A stretch of 5,704 nt of DNA from Candidatus Bathyarchaeota archaeon (GTDB lineage Archaea > Thermoproteota > Bathyarchaeia > TCS64). This document shows, piece after piece, positions 1 to 5,690 of this stretch. Within the stretch, counting starts at the first letter, position 1. Each line of letters begins with the position of its first letter. The position numbers and the translations under genes are program-made. The DNA is taken from assembly GCA_937877765.1 (NCBI GenBank), contig CALGBN010000069.1, positions 1-5,704 of the forward strand, written 5' to 3'. Below the pieces are notes generated by a model, which worked only from the letters and a program-made list of their open reading frames with translations, was not told the DNA's origin and searched no databases.

Positions 1-2
1 GC

Positions 3-68
3 GAATCACCTGTAATGGAGTTATTCAAACTACTCGGAAGATACTACCAATTTTTAATCACCCTGTGA
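3..68 (+). CDS. Possible C-terminal end of an upstream gene (partial)
   Basis: The third forward frame is open from the window edge to a TGA at 66-68. It would encode about 21 residues (starting ESPVMELFKLLG and ending in FLITL), which resembles an amphipathic C-terminal helix. The stop lies 54 bases before the next start, and a promoter-like box sits between them, so this would be a separate transcription unit. The stretch is too short to assign a family. Forward frame 2 is also open over this region (to a TGA at 101-103), so the coding assignment is tentative. Confidence 0.3.
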   Translation, partial: ESPVMELFKLLGRYYQFLITL

Positions 69-82
69 AGGATTTACGAATA

Positions 83-90
83 TTATATAT
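83..90 (+). promoter_or_regulatory. Archaeal TATA box for the Lrp-type regulator
   Basis: TTATATAT follows a purine/A-rich stretch (ACGAA) that could act as the TFB recognition element. Archaeal transcription usually begins about 25 bases after the box centre, which would place it near 111-115. That leaves a leader of only about ten bases before the TTG at 123. No Shine-Dalgarno sequence is visible in the leader, which fits a leaderless or near-leaderless transcript. The call rests on pattern and spacing only. Confidence 0.5.
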
Positions 91-122
91 GTTGACCGGA
101 TGAATGTTAGTTTTGACGACAA

Positions 123-587
123 TTGATTTTAGAAGATTCAGATATTAAAATATTATACGAGCTGCAGAAAAACGCCAAAATAAGTTATAGAGAATTATCA
201 GAAAACACAGGCATACCCAGTTCAACCCTCCATGACCGAGTCAAGAAAATGACTGATGAAGGCGTAATAAAAGAATACATTACTACAATAAGCGATGAGG
301 CTGTTGGCTGTACTCAGATAGCAATAATAGGAATAGAAACAGGAGCAGAGCTGTACGGTGAAGTAGCATCAAATTTAACAAAACTCCCAGAAATCACTGA
401 AGTATACGGCACAACAGCACAATACGACCTGATGATCAAACTCAGAGCATACAATAGAAACCATCTAGGCGTAACATTAAACAAGATAAGAAACATCCAA
501 GGCGTAAACGACATCAACGTAGCAATAGCGCTAGAAGTATTCAAAGAAGAACACAGCATCCCAATTATGCCAGAGTTCATACTCTAA
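123..587 (+). CDS. Lrp/AsnC-family transcriptional regulator
   Basis: A 154-residue protein of normal length for the feast/famine (Lrp/AsnC) family, which binds DNA as dimers or larger assemblies and senses amino acids or other small molecules. Residues 3-50 form the winged helix-turn-helix: LEDSDIKILYELQKNA, then SYRELSENTGIPSSTLHDRV as the recognition region, then EGVIKEY. Residues about 65-139 form the RAM ligand-binding domain, with the typical pattern of a strand, VYGTTAQYDLMIKL, a helix and a final strand. The TTG start is chosen because an in-frame TGA at 114-116 lies just upstream and the product begins where family members normally do. The gene has its own promoter and ends 142 bases before the ATPase gene. 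Many Lrp proteins regulate themselves and neighbours, so control of the downstream pump operon is possible but not shown. The effector cannot be predicted. Confidence 0.93.
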   Translation: MILEDSDIKILYELQKNAKISYRELSENTGIPSSTLHDRVKKMTDEGVIKEYITTISDEAVGCTQIAIIGIETGAELYGEVASNLTKLPEITEVYGTTAQYDLMIKLRAYNRNHLGVTLNKIRNIQGVNDINVAIALEVFKEEHSIPIMPEFIL

Positions 588-594
588 AGAAATT

Positions 595-608
595 CCCCCC
601 GAAGGGGG
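595..608 (+). terminator. GC hairpin after the regulator gene, possible terminator
   Basis: Eight bases after the regulator's stop codon, a run of six C is followed by GAA and five G, giving a 5-bp all-GC stem with a tight loop. It could halt transcription or protect the mRNA end. There is no T-run immediately after it, so it is not a classical intrinsic terminator. A T-rich stretch (TTTCTATTTT, 653-662) further down could serve archaeal oligo-T termination instead. Confidence 0.3.
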
Positions 609-673
609 TGGTGTATCTGTGGCATTCAACACCAATCAGCTTTACATCCCTGTTTCTATTTTAAACTTCCGAT

Positions 674-683
674 AGATTTAATA
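674..683 (+). promoter_or_regulatory. Possible promoter (TATA-like) of the ATPase operon
   Basis: AGATTTAATA is the best-placed A/T box before the ATPase gene. Initiation about 25 bases later (near 705) would give a leader of roughly 25 bases containing AGGGGAA (711-717), a weak ribosome-binding match 12 bases before the TTG at 730. Other AT-rich candidates lie nearby (ATTTTAAA at 658-665, CTATACT at 704-710), so the choice is uncertain. Confidence 0.25.
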
Positions 684-729
684 GAATACGGAGATTTTAC
701 AGTCTATACTAGGGGAAACCGGATAAATA

Positions 730-3453
730 TTGGAACCTATTGTGTACAAGGAGGAGAATGCGTCTTCTAACATAAACTTTTACCAAAAAACAGTCAGTGA
801 AACATACGATGCATTAAACACAAAAGAGGATGGTATCTCGGAAACTGAAGCTGAAAAAAGATACAAGATATACGGCGCTAACGAGCTAAAAGAAGAAAAA
901 AAGATAACCCCATTTGAGATTTTTCTTAACCAATTCAAGAGCATATTAATCATAATACTGATTGCTGCTGCAGTAGTTTCTGGATTTGTACTCCACGAGT
1001 ATACAGATATGTATGTTATTCTTGTCATCGTTGTTCTGAACGCGGTTATTGGATTCATCCAAGAATATAGGGCTGAACAAGCAGTAGAGGCATTAAAACA
1101 GATGGTATCACCTCACTGTAAAGTAATCCGAGAAGGCTCAATCTTGGAGGTTGATGCACGCAAAATAGTTCCCGGAGATATACTTGTAATAGAAGAAGGG
1201 GACAAGATACCAGCCGACGCGAGACTTGTAGAGGCTTTTAACCTTAAGATAGATGAGTCCCCATTAACCGGTGAATCATCTACTGTAACAAAAAAACCTG
1301 ATACAATAACAGAAGAAACACCACTTGCCCAGAGGAGTAATATGGTCTATATGGGCACCCATGCTACCTTTGGACACGGAAAAGCAGTAATAACGTCAAC
1401 AGGAATGTCCACAGAGTTCGGTAATATCGCTAAGATGATACAGTCAATTGAAGAAGAAGCCTCACCTCTAAAAAAGAAAACCGAAAAACTTGGACGCCAG
1501 CTAGGGGCAATTGCACTACTTGGATGCATAATAGTGTTCATCGTCGATTATACGAATGGAATCAGTTTCGCTAATTCGTTCCTTAGCGCTGTTAGCCTGG
1601 CGGTTAGTGCCATACCTGAAGGACTCCCAACGGTCTTGGTTATTACCTTGTCACTGGGTGCTCAACGAATGGCTCAAAGTAACGCTATAATTCGTAAGCT
1701 AAACTCGGTAGAAACCCTTGGAGCCACCACAGTGATTTGTAGCGATAAGACGGGAACCATTACTAAAAACGAGATGACGGTGCGACAGGTTGAGACCGCG
1801 AATAATAGTGTAGATATAACTGGGGAAGGTTTCAAATCGGAAGGTAGTTTTGTTGTAAACGGGGATAGGGTAAAGCCTAAGGCTGATCCTGAGCTTGATC
1901 TAATTTTAAAAACTGGGTTGTTATGCAACAACTCGAACATAATCGAAGACCCGGATATTGGGCCATACATCACAGGGGACCCGACTGAGGGAGCTATTTT
2001 GATCGCGGCTGTGAAATCAGGTTTAATACCAGAAGTGGTAGAGAAAGAAAATCCACGGGTCTGGGAGATTCCATTCGATTCACGAAGGAAAATGATGAGC
2101 ACCATAAACAAGACAGATTCAAGTGTAAAGATATACGCAAAGGGTGCACCTGAGGTTATCCTCGAAAAAAGCACTAGATGTTATACAATGGGTAATGTTG
2201 AAAAGTTAGACGATGCATACCGGGAATCCATCAGAACAAAAGTAGAAGCCATGGCAGAGCGAGCCCTCAGGGTACTGGCTTTTGCCTACAAAAACACTGC
2301 TGAATCAGAAGAATATGAACAAGACGAGGTAGAATCTGATCTCATCTTCTTGGGTTTAATGGGCATGATGGACCCTCCACGAGAAGAGGTGCCGTCCGCT
2401 ATAGAGTTATGCCGTAAGGCTGGTATCCGCCCCGTTATGATTACAGGTGATCATAAGGATACGGCTATTGCTATTGCCCGAGAAGTCGGTATTATCATGG
2501 AAGGAAACCATGACGCATTAACCGGCATGGAACTCTCCGATATGAGTGATGAAGAGTTAGCTCAAGCAGTGGATACTGTCTCTGTGTACGCGCGTGTTAG
2601 TCCCGAACATAAGGTTCGTATCGCTCAGGCGCTCAGAGCAAATGGGAACATCGTCGCCATGACTGGTGATGGGGTTAATGATGCTCCAGCGATCAAGGCA
2701 GCGGACATAGGTGTCGCGATGGGTATCAAAGGAACTGATGTCTCTAAAGAGGCAGCGGACATGGTGCTCGCTGACGACAATTTTGCGTCAATCGTTAAGG
2801 CTGTTGAGCAAGGTAGGATCATCTATGATAACATCCGTAAATTCATGAGATTCATGATCTCCAGCAACTTTGACGAGATGATTGTAATATCAAGCTTCGT
2901 TATAGCGGGGATGCCGATGCCGTTTCTACCCGTTATGATTCTCTGGTTGAATCTTGTAACGGATGGAGGACCAGCTATCGCGTTGAGCATGGATGAACCT
3001 ACAGAGGACTTGATGTCTGTTCCTCCAAGAAATCCAAAAAAGGGGATACTTCAAGGGATGTACCTGTTTATCGCGGCTTATGTTGTGCTTCAATCCGGGA
3101 CAACAGCCGCGACGTTCATCTGGAAATACGTGGTTCAGGGAGCAAGCCTAGCAGCTTCAAGAACCACGGCTTTCATGCAGGCGTGTATCTTTGAGTTGAT
3201 TGTTGTATGGAACTGTAGATCAGAGAAGCATAACGTGCTTCGAACAGGATTCAATAACAAGTATCTATTGGCTGCTACAATAGTAGGCGCCGCTTTGACT
3301 GTTGCACTCTGTTATGTGCCTTTCCTGCAGAACGTATTCCATACTGTACCACTGAGTATACAGGACTGGGCATGGGTGTTCGGTACCTCCCTATTAGGGT
3401 TCTTGGTTTTACCTGAACTCTTTTTCAAGGAAATATGGGGCGAGGCTACGTGA
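730..3453 (+). CDS. P-type ATPase, type IIA, probable Ca2+ exporter
   Basis: A complete 907-residue cation pump of the SERCA/PMCA-like class, normal in length for prokaryotic members. In order it shows an N-terminal cytosolic domain (about 10-70), membrane helices M1-M2 (about 71-110), the actuator domain with TGES (180-183), M3-M4 with PEGLP (296-300), the phosphorylation site DKTGT (D339), the nucleotide-binding domain with KGAPE (471-475), hinge motifs TGDH (572-575) and TGDGVNDAP (645-653), and M5-M10 (about 708-897). By alignment from memory to SERCA, the Ca2+ ligands appear kept: E297 in M4, N713 and E716 in M5 (SSNFDE), N741, T744 and D745 in M6 (NLVTDG), and E832 in M8. This supports Ca2+ over Na+/K+ or H+; Mn2+ is possible. 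The TTG at 730 directly follows an in-frame TAA (724-726). GTG at 742 is an alternative start that would lose four residues. The stop overlaps the next gene's start by 4 bases (GTGA), indicating an operon. Confidence 0.95.
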   Translation: MEPIVYKEENASSNINFYQKTVSETYDALNTKEDGISETEAEKRYKIYGANELKEEKKITPFEIFLNQFKSILIIILIAAAVVSGFVLHEYTDMYVILVIVVLNAVIGFIQEYRAEQAVEALKQMVSPHCKVIREGSILEVDARKIVPGDILVIEEGDKIPADARLVEAFNLKIDESPLTGESSTVTKKPDTITEETPLAQRSNMVYMGTHATFGHGKAVITSTGMSTEFGNIAKMIQSIEEEASPLKKKTEKLGRQLGAIALLGCIIVFIVDYTNGISFANSFLSAVSLAVSAIPEGLPTVLVITLSLGAQRMAQSNAIIRKLNSVETLGATTVICSDKTGTITKNEMTVRQVETANNSVDITGEGFKSEGSFVVNGDRVKPKADPELDLILKTGLLCNNSNIIEDPDIGPYITGDPTEGAILIAAVKSGLIPEVVEKENPRVWEIPFDSRRKMMSTINKTDSSVKIYAKGAPEVILEKSTRCYTMGNVEKLDDAYRESIRTKVEAMAERALRVLAFAYKNTAESEEYEQDEVESDLIFLGLMGMMDPPREEVPSAIELCRKAGIRPVMITGDHKDTAIAIAREVGIIMEGNHDALTGMELSDMSDEELAQAVDTVSVYARVSPEHKVRIAQALRANGNIVAMTGDGVNDAPAIKAADIGVAMGIKGTDVSKEAADMVLADDNFASIVKAVEQGRIIYDNIRKFMRFMISSNFDEMIVISSFVIAGMPMPFLPVMILWLNLVTDGGPAIALSMDEPTEDLMSVPPRNPKKGILQGMYLFIAAYVVLQSGTTAATFIWKYVVQGASLAASRTTAFMQACIFELIVVWNCRSEKHNVLRTGFNNKYLLAATIVGAALTVALCYVPFLQNVFHTVPLSIQDWAWVFGTSLLGFLVLPELFFKEIWGEAT

Positions 3454-3549
3454 ATATTCTTGTCCCCTTGGATGGCTCGGTTCAAACAAGTAAAGCATTA
3501 GATAAAGCAGCTGAACTTGCGGCGGTCCAAGCGGAAGATGTTCATATAA

Positions 3550-3554
3550 TGATA
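3550..3554 (+). repeat. Target-site duplication TGATA, left copy
   Basis: TGATA stands directly before the left terminal repeat and is repeated directly after the right terminal repeat (4753-4757). Deleting the element and one copy rejoins the USP reading frame with no frameshift or stop, which independently supports these boundaries. Confidence 0.85.
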
Positions 3555-3580
3555 GAGGATTCCGAATATCTTTGTTTTTG
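3555..3580 (+). repeat. Left terminal inverted repeat of the insertion sequence
   Basis: Reads GAGGATTCCGAATATCTT and continues TGTTTTTG. The first 14 bases match the inverted right end at 13 positions. Beyond that, both ends share CTT then TTGTTTT-like sequence if a 2-base gap is allowed. The TGA that ends the truncated USP stub (3579-3581) lies at the inner edge of this repeat. Confidence 0.85.
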
Positions 3581-3581
3581 A

Positions 3582-3748
3582 GTTTAAATTGTTCTTTGTG
3601 TAGCTGTATAGCATTCTCATGCATAGTCACACCCATTTACCTAGGGCCTAACCAATCTTCAAGTCCTCAATCCCTCATCCATACAAGAGAACCCTAGACC
3701 CTCAGAGCAGACCCTACCTCACCCTCTATCACACAAAAAACTACTCTA
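3582..3748. other. Non-coding left part of the insertion sequence, C-rich strand
   Basis: Between the left terminal repeat and the transposase stop there is no supported gene. The plus strand is strikingly C-rich and G-poor: bases 3661-3780, which run slightly into the transposase end, hold 49 C and 11 G. The pentamer ACCCT occurs at 3691, 3698, 3711 and 3721. It may simply be decayed 3' sequence of the element. Confidence 0.4.
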
Positions 3749-4681
3749 CTAACTCACCCCCAACGACCCCAACTGGGTCAAGTATAAACAGAAACCCATG
3801 AACAACAACTTCACCCTGACCCGCTTCAATGACGTCACCAGCACCCGTCCACACCCAAACCCACGCCTATAAGACAGCAAACACCCGCTCCACGGGCCTC
3901 CGCTTCGAGCCAATCCTATTATTCCGCAACTGATCCCAGATACCCAGAGGATGCCCACGAACCCCACGCATCATAATAGCATCCCAGCCACATGGCTCCA
4001 CACCAAAATAGCCCCTAGTCCCGGTACACAACCTCACCGGGCAGGCTCAGATCTACTCTGCTATCATGAACACATGCCCAGTCACATCCATGGAGCGCAC
4101 CAACCCATGGTCAAGGTCTGTCTTCACATGCAGCTTGTACCCAAACACGGATCCCTTCGGACGCTTCGCCCAGCTAGCCATCCCTGCTCCTACGGGTCCG
4201 CGCTTCCTCTCCACGTGGCTTGTTTCCCTGCCCCGGGTCTGCCATGATGAAGCTTGCATCCCGGGACCACACCCTTCCGGACCCTGAGACCTTTCCGGTC
4301 GAGTTGGCGCTGCAGCTCAGCCCATATAAGCCGGTCTTTCCCCGTCTCAGCTAATCGTTCCCTGAAGAGCCAGATAGTGGTACTGTCAGGCACCTTATCC
4401 GGATAACCGAGAAACCTTCTCCAGCTAAGCCTGTCCACGGCTTGGCGCTCGGTCTCCTCATCACCTAGCCCATACCAGCTTTGGAGCACCAGAAGCTTCA
4501 CCATCAAGACCGGGTCATGGTTGGGGCGTCCTCCCCGCTCGGTATCATTCGTGTAGAGGTCTGTGAGTATGGGTCTAAATCGTTCCCAGTCGATATTTTG
4601 TTCTGCTGCCGCGAGTTTGTCGCCTAGTTGGGCGAGTTTCTGGTACTCTTGTCTGAGGAGATGCTTGTTGAAGGAATCCAT
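3749..4681 (-). pseudogene. IS5-family DDE transposase, frameshifted
   Basis: Reads from ATG (4679-4681) toward lower coordinates, about 311 codons, the usual length of the family. The first ~140 codons are intact: MDSFNKHLLRQEYQKLAQLG, GGRPNHDPVLMVKLLVLQSW, then DSTTIWLFRERLAETGKDRL, the N-terminal IS5-type region. After RKGVV the family pattern continues only by changing frame near 4262, 4176, 4072, 4017 and 3870. The pieces are DASFIMADPGQGNKPRGEEA, then WAKRPKGSVFGYKLHVKTDL, then VHDSRVDLSLPGEVVYRD, then GYFGV...RRPVERVFAVL, then GRVLVTSLKRVRVKLLF. The three expected catalytic acidic residues (D in DASF, D in YRD before GYFG, E in PVER) are still encoded, but in different frames, with in-frame stops at 4190-4192, 4174-4176, 4015-4017 and 3867-3869. 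The product from the first ATG is a 163-residue stub lacking the catalytic core. So many shifts rule out programmed frameshifting. Confidence 0.88.
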
Positions 4682-4726
4682 AACGGGTTATTCTTAAATT
4701 GATCTAAAAACTTATCGAAGGGGCAT

Positions 4727-4752
4727 AAAACAAGAAGTTATTCGGAATTCTC
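4727..4752 (-). repeat. Right terminal inverted repeat of the insertion sequence
   Basis: On the minus strand this reads GAGAATTCCGAATAACTT followed by CTTGTTTT, matching the left end at 13 of the first 14 bases. The transposase start lies about 45 bases inside, the usual arrangement for an element whose gene is read inward from this end. Confidence 0.85.
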
Positions 4753-4757
4753 TGATA
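4753..4757 (+). repeat. Target-site duplication TGATA, right copy
   Basis: This is the second copy of the 5-base target, directly after the right terminal repeat. The USP frame resumes at the next base, 4758. Confidence 0.85.
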
Positions 4758-5171
4758 TTATTTTTCTGGAGAAAAACGATTTCAAGATATTCAATTATTA
4801 CTCAGCCTCTCAGATGGTTAAACAGAGAAAAAACTGATTCTACTGTTCCAAGATGGGCAAAAGGTAATAACTCAGTTATTACCCACGATTACTTCACTGA
4901 ACTGGTAAAAACATTAAAACTAAATAACAAGGAAAACATCGCCATCTCTTACACGATACGAGCCGGAGACTTTGCGGAGGAGATACTAAAACTCATTGAA
5001 CAACACGAATTTGATTTGATTATCTTTGGGGACCATAACCCAGGATTTACCAGCTTATTCAGTGAAACTCCGAGTAGGAGGCTTAAGAAGAGATCCAAGG
5101 TTCCGGTTAAGGTCATTAACCCGGGGGGTGAAGAAATACGTATGAGGAGTTTCCATGAGGGATCTACGTGA
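4758..5171 (+). pseudogene. Universal stress protein, 3' fragment (split by the insertion)
   Basis: 137 codons are open without a stop to TGA 5169-5171, in frame with the 5' fragment once the element and one TGATA are removed. In the rebuilt 172-residue protein, IRAGDFAEEILKLIEQHEFD (102-121), LIIFGDHNPGF (122-132) and VPVKVI (150-155) match the C-terminal half of a USP domain. The nucleotide motif G-x2-G-x9-G-S reads G126, N129, T139, P140 here, so only the first glycine is kept, and ATP binding is doubtful even in the intact form. The fragment has no good start of its own: the first in-frame TTG is at 5016 and the first ATG at 5142. It is therefore unlikely to be made as a useful protein. 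Its end overlaps the next gene by 17 bases. Confidence 0.83.
5144..5149 (+). promoter_or_regulatory. Ribosome binding site of the RAM-domain gene
   Basis: GAGGAG ends five bases before ATG 5155 and lies inside the USP coding sequence. It favours the start at 5155 over the ATG at 5185, which has no such site. It would also let this gene be translated although the USP gene upstream is broken. Confidence 0.6.
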
Positions 5172-5478
5172 TATTTTTCCTATAATGTCTCAGGTGAATA
5201 ATGAGCCTGTTAAGGCGATATTGTTAATCACTTTATGCGCTGGAGGCGATGTGGATTGCTTTGTGAGAAAACTAGTATCAGATACAGAGGCTGATTCGAT
5301 TTATGTGCTTGATGGTGCTCCGGATTTGTTGGTGGTTGTGAGATCAGAGTCTTTAGATGATCTGCGGGAAAAAGTCAATAAGGTTAAAAACATCAATGAT
5401 TTTAGATATGTACTTGTTTTACCGGTTCATGCGTATCTTGATTGTAAGAAGAGTTTAAAAGAGGGTGATAGATTGTGA
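5155..5478 (+). CDS. Stand-alone RAM (Lrp/AsnC ligand-binding) domain protein
   Basis: A 107-residue protein without a DNA-binding part. Residues about 19-91 follow the order of the Lrp-type RAM fold: strand VKAILLITL (19-27), helix DVDCFVRKLVSD (32-43), strand ADSIYVLDG (46-54), strand DLLVVVRSE (57-65), helix SLDDLREKVNKVKN (66-79), strand FRYVLVLPV (83-91). GAPDLLVVV corresponds to the G-x-x-D-L motif at the ligand and dimer interface of this family; in the regulator at 123-587 the same place reads TTAQYDLMIKL. Stand-alone RAM proteins in archaea form oligomers and can bind amino acids, and some may pair with full-length Lrp proteins. The gene overlaps the USP 3' end by 17 bases and the next gene by 4 (GTGA), so it belongs to the pump operon. 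Family placement is by pattern, without a database search; the ligand is unknown. Confidence 0.75.
   Translation: MRDLRDIFPIMSQVNNEPVKAILLITLCAGGDVDCFVRKLVSDTEADSIYVLDGAPDLLVVVRSESLDDLREKVNKVKNINDFRYVLVLPVHAYLDCKKSLKEGDRL
5461..5469 (+). promoter_or_regulatory. Strong ribosome binding site of the small membrane protein gene
   Basis: GAGGGTGAT closely matches the complement of the 16S rRNA 3' end (GGAGGTGAT) and ends five bases before GTG 5475. It is the best Shine-Dalgarno match in the window and decides the start of the following small gene. Confidence 0.7.
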
Positions 5479-5672
5479 GCGGTTTTGATTTTGATGGAAG
5501 AAGAGTTGAGTTTCTAATGGGGTCAGAGAAGATGAAAAGAGTGACCATGGTAGTAGTTGTTCTTTTAATTGTTGCTTTATCTGGTATGTTATGCACATCA
5601 TTTTTGTTTCTCAATGACTCTCTCTGGATCTTTCACCCACACCAGAAACACCAGACACCCAATCAATCCTAA
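5475..5672 (+). CDS. Small single-pass membrane protein, unknown function
   Basis: A 65-residue protein starting at GTG that overlaps the stop of the RAM gene (GTGA) and has a strong ribosome binding site, so it is very likely real. It has a soluble N-terminus (about 1-22) ending in the basic patch KMKR (19-22), one hydrophobic helix, VTMVVVVLLIVALSGMLC running on to FLFL (about 23-46), and a short polar tail rich in His, Pro and Gln. The basic residues before the helix predict an inside N-terminus and an outside tail. No signal-peptide cleavage site or known family is recognised. Its place in an operon with a cation pump suggests a membrane partner or modulator, but this is inference only. 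ATG codons at 5517 and 5532 are weaker alternative starts. Confidence 0.65.
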   Translation: MSGFDFDGRRVEFLMGSEKMKRVTMVVVVLLIVALSGMLCTSFLFLNDSLWIFHPHQKHQTPNQS

Positions 5673-5690
5673 AATAAAACTAAGTAAAAA

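Larger units (their letters stand above)
3450..3581 (+). pseudogene. Universal stress protein, 5' fragment (split by the insertion)
   Basis: GTG at 3450 overlaps the ATPase stop (GTGA) and is preceded by GAGG (3442-3445), so translation is coupled to the pump gene. The first 35 codons give MNILVPLDGSVQTSKALDKA followed by AELAAVQAEDVHIMI, the first strand and helix of a USP domain, with Asp8 at the usual adenine-contacting place. After codon 35 (base 3554) the frame runs into the insertion sequence, adds eight foreign residues and stops at TGA 3579-3581, giving a 43-residue stub. The rest of the gene resumes in frame at 4758. Without the element the gene would encode 172 residues, slightly longer than the usual 140-150. 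USP proteins bind nucleotides or partner proteins and often modulate transporters, but the role here is unknown. Confidence 0.85.
3555..4752 (-). mobile_element. IS5-family insertion sequence, 1198 bp, defective
   Basis: Bounded by imperfect terminal inverted repeats beginning GAG(G/A)ATTCCGAATA and by a 5-bp direct duplication, TGATA. It carries one minus-strand transposase gene typical of IS5-like elements, and its length is normal for that family. It interrupts the USP gene between codons 35 and 36. Its coding part is visibly richer in G+C than the host genes, suggesting origin in another genome. The transposase has about five frameshifts, so the copy cannot move by itself, although its ends might still be used by a related transposase acting in trans. 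The subgroup within IS5 cannot be set from sequence reading alone. Confidence 0.9.

Noticed and set aside
1674..2174. A 166-residue minus-strand frame within the ATPase gene.
   Set aside because: It is a shadow of the ATPase, whose forward frame holds all the conserved motifs; there is no start signal.
3409..3636. A minus-strand open frame crossing the left junction of the element.
   Set aside because: It starts inside the element and runs into the USP and ATPase ends, so it arose by the insertion; it is antisense to known genes and shows no domain.
3951..4287. Two plus-strand open frames (3951-4247 and 4066-4287) inside the element.
   Set aside because: They lie opposite the transposase remains, have biased shadow-like composition (many His, Pro, Ser), no ribosome site and no family pattern.
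3749..4681. Programmed ribosomal frameshifting to make a full transposase.
   Set aside because: About five separate shifts would be needed, some leaving in-frame stops; insertion sequences that use frameshifting use one defined slippery site.
5402..5614. A minus-strand frame opposite the RAM and small membrane genes.
   Set aside because: The forward genes have good ribosome sites and coupled starts; this frame has neither a start signal nor a recognisable domain.
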